Positions 37,166 through 51,100 of a stretch of 64,000 nucleotides of DNA are shown here, piece after piece. Location of the stretch: the NCBI GenBank assembly GCA_013397455.1, contig VYZB01000035.1:4104753-4168752 (forward strand), written 5' to 3'. How positions within the stretch are numbered: the stretch's first letter is position 1; each line of letters starts with the position of its first letter. The DNA comes from Crotophaga sulcirostris (Eukaryota; Chordata; Aves; Cuculiformes; Crotophagidae). Below the pieces are notes generated by a model. It did no database searches, was not told the DNA's origin, and saw only the letters and a program-made list of their open reading frames with translations. Made by a program: the position numbers and the translations under genes.

Positions 37166-40100
37166 CAATTCTTGGTGGAATGAAGGTCTTGAAACTTCAC
37201 ATTCTGGTCTGGAAATCTGGCTACTCTACTGGAAGCCACTGAGGCCAGAAATAGTCAATAAAGGCTTATATGTCAGTAAATACTATGCTGGAGAATCCGC
37301 TCTCATGTACTACTCTCTGTTGCCCTTAACAAATGCTGGATTTGACGACAATAGGCACATGCTATTTTCCTAGAAATACTGAACAAGTTTGGTTGTTTCT
37401 AATTGCCCATTTACAAGTTCAACATACTACAGATACCACTGCTGCTGCACTGTGGGCCATTTTTGAGGAGGATTACCTGCCGGTGCCATCCTTTGCTTCC
37501 ACACTTGTTTTCTGTGTATGAGCATCAATGGTACCATGGCACTGCAGGAACAGTAACTCAACTAGTGCGGAAACTACAGTGTCAGAAGTTGTGTCCCTTT
37601 GTGCTCGTCCTCTGCTGCCTAGTCTTATGAAGACACGCATGGGCAGCATGACTTTTCACCAGAAAAGTTTAATTTACCTTCTCAGTAGCTGCTGCGTATC
37701 ATTTGAATATTCTTTTGGGGTCACTGAATGAGGTAAGGTTGCATTGGAGTCAGTTTGAATTTGATTTATGATTTGTTATCAAGTTCCTGCTTGCTAGCCA
37801 TCTTCTGCCCAATACATGTGAGATTAAGAGGGAACAGATGTCAACAACAGGAGGTTTAGCTGTTTAAATGTGCCTTTACCAACCTGCATAACCTTTCATT
37901 CATGCAGGTGAGGGTTGCTGAAGGAGTAAATATCTCTCTCTTTGTTTCCCTTCTCTTCTTCCTCCTGTAGTCCACTTTGTTCTTATCTGCAATTGTTTCT
38001 GCATCTTCCTTCTGTACCTTGCAAGCTTTGTCACCCTAGCTGCCTAAATGGACATACAGGTCCCTTTCCTCCTTTCCAACACACTTTATGTGTATCTGTT
38101 ATCACATATTAGGTGAGTCATTTTATATCACAACTTCGTGAAAGTTTCACTGAAGATGTGTTCTTCATTTTCTGTGTCCATGCCAGGAGTTTATTTTTAC
38201 AGGTTGTCAGCACTTGCAGCTAAAGCCAGTAACAGTCATGTTTTGACTACGTACAGTATTTTTGTAATATAAATTATTCTAGCATGTCAAGTTAGCTGCC
38301 TAAATAAGTGACTTCTGTAAACATCAGATTCTTTGTATTTCATCTCATCTACATTAATGGGATAAAAATTACTCCTAGATTCATAGAAGTGCTGTGATTG
38401 CAAATGTTCCTATGACGTCAAGATACTACCTAATGATGAGCCTTGGTAAATAAAGGAGGGGTATGGGTTGCATCCTTGGTGGCAGAAGAGAAACAATCTG
38501 TAAGAAAAATCTTAGCAGAAAAATATTTGCATTTTAAGATTCCCTTGGCAAAACACAAAGTGGTTACATTAAGTGTTGCACAATGCTAAAATGTGAAAGG
38601 TTTCATGCCTTTTAGCTTGGTTTAATGTTTTAAATGCTTGTTTTTTAGTTTTAGTTTATTTTAATTAGTTTAGTCTAATGTTGAACTTGGACAGGGGCTA
38701 ACGTTACCATGAATAAACAATCTAAAATGCCTAGTGTAATGTTAAAGATAGGCTCAGAAAATCTTCACCGTATTGAACGTTTAAGCCTGTTGCTAGGTAA
38801 TGGTGATTGATCAAACTTAAGGTTTTTTTTTGTTTTAAAGCTCTGGTCCTTATATATACAGTCATCTGATACTCTTGAGGTACAGCTAACTGACATCTGT
38901 TATGAAAGGCACCACACGTGTTTTACCCTCACTTGCCAAAAGCTTTCTGTCTTTCAGTCTAGCTACCAGGAAGTACATCTCTGTCCATTAATGGTCATGT
39001 TTTTACAGCTTGAGCATCCCTTCTATATCTCGATGTCAGATATATTTGATTTCTACATAAGCAGGCATAATTCTGCTTTCAAATGATAAGTTTCCATTAA
39101 CAAACTACAGCATGCTTTCACAATTTGGTCAACTACAGCAGTCAACTCAGCATAAGAACATCTCCAAGAAAACTGGAGAAGACAACTACTAACCAAGTAG
39201 GGGATAGGAAGAAATCAAGTGTTTGTAAATTTTTGATCGATTTTTGTCCAGTTTGTCAGCTGGGTGACAAACAAAGATACTGGGGATTTTACAGGGTCAG
39301 TGCACCTAACTTCTGCTCGGATGGGACCTATATGGATCACCATCTGTGTGAACTCTCCTGGACTGTGCTGATGACTTCCAGCCCCAATCAAACCCCGTCA
39401 AGTGGTGAGAGATTCTCCATGCAGGGTGCTCTAAAAAACCCCACAGAATCTGACTGAATTCACAACTAAATACTCCGTCTAAATATCTAAATATCTAAAT
39501 ATCTCTGTCTCTGCAGTTGCATAATCAGCAGATGTAAATTGATGTACCGCCATCAATTCAGTAGTGGTATACCAAACTCACTGTCTCCATTTGACTTTAT
39601 TTGACCTGAATTAAAAGATCACTAAGTCAAGACTTCTGGCTTTTAATGAAGAAAAAATTAAAAAAGAAAAGAGAGAGCTTTAGGTATTAGATAGTAGCAC
39701 TTGACCTGCACGGTAATATATGTTATATGGAAAAATTAGAAATTTGTTGCTAATAAGTATGGGGGAAAATATCCCAGAGAGTCTGTAAGTAACTTAGTAA
39801 TGGCATAGACCTAATGTTCACTGTACTCTTTTTGCTCAACTGAATGGAGTTGATTCTAAGGTATAACTCCTTATCATTATTATATTTTGCCTAAGATTTT
39901 CATAAATGTTGCTTGATGAGGTTTAGATTTTTTTAAAAAAAATCATAAATTTGACATAAATTACTAAGAAAGTTCTTTTCCTAAAAGAATCCCAAGTATA
40001 TAGCTGAATAGTCCTTTCTCAGAGTATAAAAAGCAATCTTAAATGTCTGGGAAACACAGCAAGGTGAATTACAGAATAGAAAAATAATCGTCATATAAAA

Positions 40101-43100
40101 ACTGATCTTAATGTTTCTGTATATTTGTCTTCAATAAATTCAAGTATGTCTTGTACTCCTAGCATTCATTTAGCAGATGAAGTAAATGTTCAAAAAAATT
40201 CTGATACAAAAGTCATCCCTTGATCTTGAAGACTGTCTCCAAGGTACCGTGTTATGTTTTGCTGTACATTAGCTCAGCCACCAGTACGCAAATACTTATT
40301 TTCCTTTTTTATCTGCAAAGGGCTTTTCGAAAGATTGACTATTTTTTCCAACATTAAAAGATATTACTGCTTCCTACGGGCCTTGCTGTTCTTGCATCCT
40401 GACACCATCACAGCTACCAGACTGGAAGTACATCAAAATGAACACAAAAGCTAGAAGCAGCAAATGAAGATGGATAAGTAAAGTTAAAGTCATGTAGTTA
40501 CAATGCATTTCTTATATTGTACATATTTATAGCGAAAATTCACTGCTGCCATTAGAATATCTGAACAGACAATGGAGTATTTGACTTACAACTCTGTAGT
40601 AATGAATAGCTAAAAGAAACATTGAACATTTTCACAGATAGAGGCTCCAAGTGCTTCTGCTAATTCTTAATGATTTCCTCAACTGAAAGAGAAACTGAGA
40701 GAACTTGTCAATATGCTAAGCTTCTGTTTCACCATCATTTCTAGCTGTGGTTGATCAAAGGTAGACAGCACTGGGTAATACTGTTATACTAATCTGTAGT
40801 TTCTGTAGGAGGTGCTGTTTGCCTACAGTGTCGGTTTTCTAGAAGTTCATTTTTAGAAGGTGTACTGGAATTAGTTTTCTGTTGTGCTCCATGACATCTC
40901 ATTGTCCACCACAAGCCCCTGAGAAGCATTGCTGTATTAGCTATGGTTATTTCTCTTTTTCAGCTTTCCTGCCCTGATGGTGGATGGCGACATTGCGAAC
41001 ACGGTCTGGGTGAGGAGGGGTTACAGTCTGGTTCTTGGTTAGTTAGAATTTTTCAGTTCAAACTCAGGTCATGGTCATTCTGTGTATCACTCACTATGTC
41101 TGTAACGGTTTAGTGTACATAGAAGGATGTCCCATTCTGCCAGTAACTCATCTATGATAACGTGTACTGCCTGTAAACATTTTGTATTGCATTACTGAAG
41201 CTAAAAGTTGCACAATCTCTGACTGCATTTTACTGTTCCACATTATTTAACAGATAACTTGAGGTTATGATGACTAAAATATGTGTACAAGGATATGGTT
41301 GTAGTGTCCTGTTCTCTTTAAAAACAATAGATTATTAGGACTCTGTCACTCAGTTTTTGCTCAAGGTCTGCTTACTTTAATTCAATGTGCTCAATAAAGT
41401 ACATTAGATTTGACTTAGAGGTAAAGATTCCCTAAAGTTGTGACCAGTCTTACTTAAGTCAGCCATAAGGTTTGGATCACACTTGTTTTCATCCAGTATT
41501 TTTCTACTTGCCTCTGAAGCCTTGCATCAATAAAATCTACTAAGGACTTGTTTTTCTCCCTGTGTGATCAGAAACACTGGACAGGTGGGTCTTGTTTGCT
41601 TTGGCCAGCATCAAAGTATAAGGAAGAAATATTGACGCTTGGAGAACAGGCTTTTCCAGCTTCAAAAAGGATGGGGTTCATTAGGATACCATCTGGAACA
41701 GTTTTGGAGGTGGAGTCATTGATGTGAATTACATATGAATTAATTTGATTCTTCTAAGTAAAATGTGAAGAGAGGTCTTTTTTTTTCCCCCTAAAGATGA
41801 GGTAACATTCTCTCTTTTCTAACTCCTACTTAGCACGTAGGAAAGTAAGTGCCTCACTTCCTGTGAATTCAGCAGAATCTGTTCTCAGTGCATGTAATTT
41901 GTTGTGTCATTCTCTCTCTGCTTTTATACTCTGAATGGTTCTGTAATTTGCATAATCTGGAATTTATCTTTATTACAAACCCTCACATTTTTTAAAACTG
42001 AGCTTCATCTGATCACTACAACCACCAAGTTCCTCAGCAGAAGACCTGGTTGGTTTTTGTAGTCCTCCTAGGGAACTCTTACCCAAAAGCAGTGTTCAAG
42101 GTTCTTACCTGTTAAAATACAGGAGCTGTTCTGAGACTGCTGCAATGGTCTATGCAATTTCACCCTCCATGTGGTTTAAGTCTTGTTTTCTCATCAGAAA
42201 TGAGAAAGGACCACTCGGTGGTGGTCCACTGTATGGCACCCTCGTTACCCTCTCATGTAGAGGAAAACTGTGCAGCAAATCTTGAAAACTACAGATCAAC
42301 TGTTCTTCAAATTTAGTTATAATGTTATTTTCAAAGAATCCTGGACTTTTGCATCCTTAATGGATGAGGTTTGAGAGTCCTTTACTGATATCCTATAAGC
42401 TTCTTAGCTAGCAATATCAATGGTATCCTATCCATTTCCAGCTCTGACAACCTAAGACAGCCAGCTCTGCATATATCTGGGAAGTACTCCATATTTCAGA
42501 AATGCCAGCAAGCGATAAGAGAGATTTTTATGTTCAATTACTACAGTCTGAATAGTGACTAGGGAGCAGAATATGGCATAAACTTTACCTTGAATAAAGA
42601 GAAAATATTTATTTTAAAATCTAGTTATCTCCCTAGAAGCCCTATCTCTTTAACCTTAACTAAGGATATTGAGTAAACTCTCATTGGTTCTTCTGGTACA
42701 TATGGTTTAGGCAAGTTTAACATATATATAAAAGTAAACTTAGTAATAGTATACTGAACGTCTACAATTCTGTTCAGTACAGCTCTCCTGACTGTATTCC
42801 TAAACAGCTTCAGAAAGAATTTTATAAAACCCACATCTATTTGGAGTGCATTAAATACTCAGGATTTAGAGTATCAGCAACCTGTAAAGTATTTGTTTTC
42901 AAGAGTGCCAATGATGTGTCTGTGAGGCATTGCTCTTTAAAATGTCCCCAGATTCTTCTTTTTTTTGTGGATTAGCATGTAAAGCTATTGATGCCATCCA
43001 GTGAAAAAAAGATCTTAATCAAGCAATTTGACTGCAGCGACAAAAACAAATTCACATTGTATTCACATACCATTCCAGTAGCCATTCTTCTTTTTTTTTT

Positions 43101-44750
43101 TTCCCCCTTACATAAACAATGCTAGACCAGGTAATGAAAGCATATTTCGCCTGAAGTGCAGCCAAAGGGGAGCTAGAGGTAAGTGGCAGGACACACAAGG
43201 AGGAGGTGTGGTGCTGGCTTCCTGAGTTTCTAGATTCTGTGTGGTCAGAAGGGAGCAGGAGGCAGCAGCCACCCCCCTCCAGCAGGACTCTCTTTCTTCC
43301 AGCCCTATCCTGCTACAGTCAAGGCCTGAGCCATCTCAAGGAGTGGCCATGACTAGAATGGAAAGGTATTAGAGGTACCTCTTTTGGGGCAGAGGGAGAA
43401 AAAGCAGTATTCAGGGGGAGCAGGGAGAACAATGTTCTCAAGTTAAAAAACTTTTTAAAATCTTTTCCGGTACTTAGGAGCATATGTGTCAGGATAGCAC
43501 TTGCCTTTCCCATAGCATTTCCTTGACCTATCTCAGGGCAGACAGCTGAGGGAGCAGCACTGAGAATGGACAGGGAAGCACCACCTTAGGGACAACCCCC
43601 AGGGCAAAGCTCCCATCTGCTCTGCTGTAGAGACACTTTCCACCTGATGTGTCTGTATCAACCCCAGTGCAAACCAACAGACCTGTATGGTCAACAGCAT
43701 GACACTGTAGACCTTCATAACTGGCATGCTCAGTTTCGTTTGCCCTTCCCAAACTGTTGCCTACTATGGACATGACAAGGGCATGCTCAAGTGTACCAGA
43801 CTCTCTTGGGGAGCAGGGATCAGCTCCCACCCTTTAGCATGGCCCTCTGTGTCTTGAAATGTTGCACCCCATATGCATTACGTACCCAACAATTACATGG
43901 GACTAGTACTGCCCCAGGCCCATCATAATCTTTCTTGACCAGAATCTCCTTTGTTTTATGAAAGGCTAGTCTGGGTTACAACCACCAGTGACGTGAAGGG
44001 CAGTAGACACAGAAGGTTATGGGATAAGCATTGAGACAGGGACCACTCTAAGTTGTATGTGGTGAGAATGAGGCTCATTTGCTGCAGAACGATTCACACG
44101 CATAAGGTCTAGGACTGCCAAGTTTTACGTGCTATTGCTAGAAGTCCCAAATAATGCCCATTTCTCACAATACTTTTTCAAATATGTTTCAGATGCTAAA
44201 ACATTACCTGTTTCCTATGTTTTCACAGTTTTGAAGAAGTTTTCCAAATATCCAGGAAAATGTGTTGGTATTCTATGTGTATATAGTAAGTCTGACCTGA
44301 AATGCATTGGATCTAGCATGTGCATGCCATGCACAAAGCAATGCAAGCTCACAGAGGTTGAAGAACTGAAGGTGCTTTATGGACCTCAGCCAAACTCACT
44401 GTGTGTGGATTGTGCAGGATCACTTTTCCTCTCTAAGGCAGCACATAAACCCTTTCCAAATCTGTTTTTCTTTTCATTGTACAGTCCCTGAGTCAGAATA
44501 GGGTCGAGGCACATTGAACATTAGGGAGGTCCCGTTGTTTGGTGTGTAAACTGAAAAACACAGACACTTAGTACTTACACAATCTGAAAACCAGAAAGGG
44601 ACAAAAAAAAAAAAAAAAGAGGCAAAAAAAGTTTTCTTCCATGGAGAAGATTTGTTCTGCAGAAAACTGGCGAACTACAAATTTCAGTATCAGTCTTCTT
44701 TCTAGTGTTATCCTGGAAATGTATATTTTTTCTTTGGGAAAAGAACAATG
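37166..44750. other. intergenic between TAAR1 and vanin loci
   Basis: About 7.6 kb without recognisable genes. It holds three tandem copies of the octamer CTAAATAT at about 39479-39504, homopolymer tracts, and a GC-richer patch at 43140-43850 whose frames have no motif. The frame at 44129-44491 (120 codons, plus) is also unassigned. Confidence 0.55.
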
Positions 44751-44756
44751 TTTAAT
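44751..44756 (-). promoter_or_regulatory. candidate polyadenylation signal of vanin gene A
   Basis: ATTAAA on the minus strand, about 270 nt past the gene A stop codon. Position is plausible; no transcript evidence is available. Confidence 0.3.
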
Positions 44757-45022
44757 TAAAAATTTCATGTGACAGAATTCATTCTAAAACATAATTGCAC
44801 TAGCTCAAGCACTATTAAAAATATATCATTGAAATAGGAATATAACAGAGTGATTAAATTGCTTTCTTCTAAATAATCTCAACTGCTGTGGCTGCTGAGC
44901 AAAAGTGTGAGACTGTAGAACAGGAATGATACAGGATAACTGCCATGACTTATGAGGAGTGGGATCACTGTATGAAATTCCCCTCCTATCTATGATGACT
45001 GCGTAACAGCTAAGGAGTTACA

Positions 45023-45142
45023 TTACAAGGAGGTTCGCAGAGGATGTGGCAGGTCCTTTTCATAAAGCCTTCCAAAAAGTGTGACTGTTAACAGTGGTTT
45101 CGATGTGCCATGCTTACTTTTCAAACGTCCATCACGTAACAC
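45023..45142 (-). CDS. VNN1: vanin A exon 7 (C-terminus)
   Basis: 120 nt including [13 protein letters not shown], then [14 protein letters not shown] and a nine-residue tail LPHPLRTSL. The hydrophobic GPI-attachment tail of human VNN1 is absent. The exon is below the size of a long open frame but is flanked by a good acceptor (CAACTAG) and matches the vanin C-terminal block. Confidence 0.9.
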   Translation of the reverse strand: MLRDGRLKSKHGTSKPLLTVTLFGRLYEKDLPHPLRTSL

Positions 45143-48100
45143 CTAGTTGAAAAGAGAAAGAATAATACTATTATTCCACTAACAGAGTAACAATATTGCA
45201 TGCTACAGAAAGGACAGGCCTTAGAGGTTGACTATTTTGATGCAGAACAACCAGGAGAATGAAAGAAATTAGAATTCTCTCTGGCTGTGCCATAGGCTTC
45301 CCACATTTCCTTGGACCTGAAGGTCTTTAAAACTTCCTTCAGGTCGATCCATCTTTGGGGAAAAAAAAATCATTTTCACTGCCTTATAAGAAGATGAAAG
45401 TGACAATAACTGATTTGTTAAGTTCTTGCTAGTTACTCATACATGGCAATGAAGGTTATATACATATCTAGGACAGTAATTTGAAATCTTTTTTGATTTG
45501 CAGACCTCAAAACAATTTCCAGATGTAAGCAGAGAATTTTGTGGCCCTCCTCTGCACCTGCTCCAACATATCCATGTCCCTTCTGTGTTGAGGGCTCCAG
45601 ACCTGGATGCAGCATTCCAGGTGTGGTCTCACCAGAAAAGAGCAGAGGGAGAGAATCACCTCCCTCAGCGTGCTGGCAATGCTTCATTTGATGCAGCCCA
45701 GGATACTTTTGTCAGCTCATGTCCAGCTTCCCATCCAACAGGACCCCTATGCCTTTCTCTGCAGGGCTGCTTTTAAACTCTTTATCCCCCAGCCTGTATC
45801 GATACTGAGTGTTGCCCCAACACACGTGCAGGACCTTGGACTTTGCCTTATTGAACCTCATGAGGATTTCACAAGCCCACTTCTCCAACCTGTCAAGGTA
45901 TCTCTGGATGGCATTCCATGCCTCAGGGATGTCATCCTCACCACTCAGCTTGGTGTCATCCGCAAACTTGCTGCGGGTGCAATTAATTCCATCATCTATG
46001 TCACTAAAGAAGATATTAAAAAGCACTGGCATCAGAACAGACCCCTAAGGGACATGGCTCATCACTGATCTCTATCAGGACATTGAGCCATTGACCACTA
46101 CCCTCTGGCTGCAATCATCCAACCAGTTTCTTATCCACCAAATGCTCCATCTATCAAATTCATATCTCTTCAATTTAGAGAGAAGGATGTTGTGGGGGAC
46201 TGTGTCAAAGGCCTTAGGGAAGTCCAGATAGATGACATCTGTGGGTCTTCCCTTGTCTACTAATGCAGTCATTCCCTCATAGAAGGCTGCTAGGTTGGTG
46301 AGGCAGGACTTGCCCTTGGTGAAGGCATGCTGGCTGTCTCAAATCACCTCCCTGTCCTCTATGTGCCTTTTCATAGCTTCCAGGAGGATCTGTCCCATGA
46401 TCTTTCCAGGCACAGAGGTCAGACAGTAGTTCCCAGAGTCCTCCTTTCTACCCTTTTTAATAATGGGTGCAAAGTTACCCTTTTTGCAGTCACCAGGGAC
46501 TTTGTCTGACTGTCATGACTTTTCAGATATCATGGGAAGTGGCTTAGCAACTACAGGAGCAAGTACCCTCAGAACTCTTGGATGCATCTCATCTGGTCCC
46601 ATGGACTTATATATGTCCAGGTTCCTCAGGTGGCTGTGAACCTGATCTTCTCTTACAGCAGGAGGGACTTTGCTCTCCAAGTTGGCATCTTGCAGTGCAT
46701 CCACTCGAGAGGTGTGGAAGAGAGATTGCTAGTGAAGACTAAGGCAAAAAAGTGGAGTACTTCAGCCTTCTCCTCGTCTGTTGTTGCCAGCTTGGCAGTC
46801 TCGCTCATCAGGGCAGATACACTCTTTTTGACTTTTCTTTTCTGATTTACATATCTGTAGAAGCCCTTCTTGCTGTTCTTTGCATCCCTTACCAAGTTCA
46901 GCTCCAACCATAACTTGGCCCTTCCTGTCCCCATCCCTACACAACTGGGCAGCATCCCTATACTCTTGCCAGGATACTTGACCCAGCTTCCACTGCCTGA
47001 GCACTTCCTTCTTGCCATTTAGTTTGAGCCACAGGTCACAACTCAGCTGTCTCTTGCCTTTCTTGTCAGACTTCTTCCACCTGGGGATGAAGAGTTCTTG
47101 CACTCTGTGGAAAGCATCCTTAAAGATCTGCCAGCTCTGCTCTGCTGCCTTGTCCCTGAGGGTAGATTCCTAGGGTATCCTATTAACTGACTCCTTGAAG
47201 AGCTGGAATTTTGCTTTCCTGAAATTCAGGGTCCTGACTTTACTCCTTGCTTGACCCATATCCCTCAGGATTGCCAACCTCCACTACTGCATGGTTGCTA
47301 CATCCCAGGCAGCCTCCAGCCTTGATGTCCCAGAACAGCTCACTTTGGTGATCACCAGATCCAGTACTGTGTCTGCCCTAGTAGGGTTTTCTATTACCTG
47401 TCTTAAAAAGTTGCCTTCAATGCATTCCAGGAGTCTCCTGGATTGCCTATATCTTGCCATGCTACTCTTCAAGTAGATGACCGGGTGGTTTGGGACCTGA
47501 AGTGGGAAGGCATATTTGCTAAAGAAAAGGCTGAAGAGATTCTCAGCCTTAGCATTTATAATTTCTCATCACTACGGATTAATTCAATTCATTTGTTTAA
47601 ATGTCTCCTTGAGTTACGGTCTGCAGAATTAAAGAAAGTGCTTCTGGGAAGGGACTTAGCTGCCATATCAGTTTCCAGTGCCACTGCCTGGAAAACCTTG
47701 AATCAAACAGCTCCTGAGTATCCCATTACCTCAAACTCCCCAGGGGCCAGATGCATCCCGCTGTACAAGACTTCTGGGAAAACATAGTTTGTGCCAAATG
47801 TGCCGCTGAGGGAGAACATCTCAAACTTGGTCTGAGCCGTCTCCACCTGCTGCCCACATGTATTCAGGTCTGTGCTCTTGCACTTGAGCAGCGTGCATAT
47901 CTGCCGGGAGGAGGATACAGAAAGGTAAAGTATTGCTAAGCTTTCAATAGCCAAAAGTTGCATTTGATAGCAAGGAAAGGTCTTACCATGCAGTAATGGA
48001 CAAGCATTTTTCAGGTGGTTGGGATGCAGGTATATACAACCTGCACTCACTCCTACAAAACCAATTACCTGCCAATGGTATTTTATGACAGAACCGTGAA

Positions 48101-51100
48101 GCCCATCAAATGCACCCAGGACATAAACTTCATCTTTGCTCTTCGTTGACATCTCATAGACCAGATGACAGCAGAGGTCTCCTTGGCAAACTGTGTAATT
48201 TCCAGCTTTGTGTCTGAGTTCACTGAAAGTGAATATATCCCGACGCACAGCTCCTGGAAAAGTGTCATTTTCTCCTGGAAATTTCTTGATGCTTGAGGCA
48301 TACAGGCTCCAGTTCACAGTGGAGGGGTAGGTGGGGGAAAGACGGGGACGTGAGCTCAGCTCCGCTAGCAGAAGTTGTCCTTCCTCTGTCTTGCTGTTGT
48401 AATGGTAGGCGGCAGGTCCCTCCGGTGTGAACAGCCCACTACCTGCCAAGGACACCCTCCGTCAGCTGGCACCATGAGCACAGCTTGGCTGTGGGTCCAA
48501 CTGCCCCCTATGCCACACAGGAGGGCTTTTTTTGGTGATGCTGTTTTCATTCAGCACGTTATGAAGAATTTTGGAAGAATTTTAAAGCACAGAACTGCTG
48601 ATATAGCCACGATGGTGTAAAAACATGACATAAACTTCACGGATTAAATATGGCCTAAACATAACAGGTATTATGTTTTGATGGATCTTGGATCTGTGCC
48701 TTAAATGGTAATTTGCACATGATTATCCTTTTTCAAAAACTTAGTTTAAATTAAATACAAATAAGAGCACTAACAGTGCCATATTTGCTGAAGAATGAAA
48801 CAATGGCTGTAATTCATTTCACAGAAGGAAATCCAGGGCTGTGGTCTAAATGCAACTCAGTCTATTTAAGATAGGCAAAAAAAGCTCCTTCGTGGTTTTG
48901 GCTTCAGGGGTGAGTTACAGCAATGTTTTTTGAGTTTACAGAAAAAAAATGGGAATAAATATCTATTCAGATCAACCTAAATTTCTAATTTCTAAATTTC
49001 TAATTTCTAAATTTCTAAATCCTCTAATTCTTCAGTAACGCCAAACCCCTGAAATTGTTTTATTCAATACACAAGAGGAATCCTCCTTTTGGTTTTAGGT
49101 TATTATGCTTTCTTTAAAATATTTTTCTCCATGTAACTGTTGAATTAATTTCTTTTTAAAAAAATGCTTTTTGTAAATAAGGGGCTGAAAATCTAAGTGA
49201 AACTTTATGCTATTTTTGAAATAAAATTTCATTTTTAAATTATCAAAATTTAATGCCATAGGATTTCTAACTTCACTTCTCCCAGAATATTCGACATCTT
49301 CTTGCCTGAATCTGTTTACTACATTCGATATCACACTAAGACATTTTTCAGTCTGATTGAAAAAATATTTTACAGATAATTCATTATTTCTAAAACATTT
49401 CTGCCTGTTTCTGAATCCAGTACTATGAAGACAATTTTCCTTTTCCCAAATGCAACTCACCTGTCATTGCCGTGTTGATGTTGTGAGTATTTGCTGAAAG
49501 TAAATTGACTCCCATGCCCATAGCCCAGGCAGAGTGAAATTCAATCGCAGTCAGAAATGGGAGGACATTCATCCAAGCTGTCGGGAAGAGCACCGTGTCC
49601 ACCTGCAACTCACTCACCAAGACCACAGCAGGTTCACGGAAAAGGATGTCGAAGCAAGTGATAATGCCAAACTTCCCAAAGTGGGTCTCAAAGGTGATGA
49701 CTTCTGGCTCTTTAGGATAATTAAACTGAGTTTCTCCTCTGAATAGATTGTACTGCAAGTGAAGAAAATGATATATTAGAAACTAAAAATAAGGCAAGAT
49801 TATGAACAGCTAGTTCTGCATCTGAGATAGGTTTAAGGTAAAGCTGAGGCTTGAGATCCCTGAGTTGGTCAGCACAGCAGGTCTGCATCCATCCAGCGGA
49901 CCCTGTCCCCCTGAAAAACAGGGCGGCTGCACTCCAGTTGCCTCCTGGAAGCCAAGCCAAGCTAATATTAACTGCTAAACCCTGACAAGACACCACCTGT
50001 GAAAGTGCTATCTGGCTTGACTAAAATTGTATTGAGGACTAACTAACATTTACTGAGTATGGAAAACTCTGTCACTGCTTCTTTCCCATTTATTGTCATA
50101 AATGCAGCTGTTAGGCCCTTTGCAGCTGAGGTGTTCCTGGAAATAACACCTGACCAACCAGTACTTTCTTACTTGTCTTCTGGGTCATAAGATCTAAAGG
50201 TATCAGATCATCCTGGATTGGTTGTTGCTCTACAGTTATGTAAAATTATTGTATAAACTGACTGAAACTTGTGCCAGAGAGATGAAAAGCATACTGATAA
50301 TCAATTACAAGGTGATGCTGAAGTGCTTCTTTACCTTGTGGTAACGTGCCACCAGTTTTCCCTCTGGGTCAAAGACAACATCAGTATTGTACTGATAGCG
50401 ACCATCACTGGGGCAGTCGGGATCACTGGAGTTACACGGCTTCTTGTCCCCAATGTTTGCAACCACATAGATGGAGTTATTCCTGGCCATGCAACTGAGT
50501 CGTTCCTGTACTGGTGCTGGAGCAAACCTAATGCATTTTTGGTGAAAGTAAAAAACAAAAAACCCAAACAAAAAAAAACCAAAACAAAACAAATGTGGAA
50601 GACATGCATTCAAAATTAACTAACTACACATCCCCAGGTGCAGAAAAATGGATAGATCAAATCATAGTTTCCATTCATTTTCTTCTCTATTCATAGGATC
50701 ATTTTAAACTGCTGGTCTCTTTTAGCTTTAAAAATTGGTCTCCCCGTGTTCTTCTTGCCTGTACCCTCAAAAACATTATTTTCCATGTGGATATAATTCG
50801 CAGCTAACCTGCATACAAGGATATGGACAGTTTCAGAAAGCAAGGGAGAGAATAAATCATTATAGAGACATAAACTTAAAATAACTTAAAAAAAAATTTC
50901 AGGTAGATCTAATTCCTGATTTCAAAAGACCATTTTAGCCTTTTTTAAGACTGTTCAATCTGTTTAAGACAGGTTCCTATAAACCTTCAGGAAAAAAGTG
51001 GCCAAACTGTTTATAGAGCTGATGACTCTTGAAATTCAGCTTCATAAAGTCTCAGAAGAGAAGAATACAAAAGTTTAGCTTAGAGAAGAAAGTGGTCCTC

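Noticed and set aside
45712..47018. Reverse-transcriptase-like frames as a possible host gene
   Set aside because: They are broken ORF2 pieces of a CR1 LINE, not a cellular gene.
49095..49460. 121-codon frame beginning at the end of vanin A exon 4
   Set aside because: It is intron 4 sequence in another frame; the vanin exon ends at 49461 with a good GTGAGT donor.
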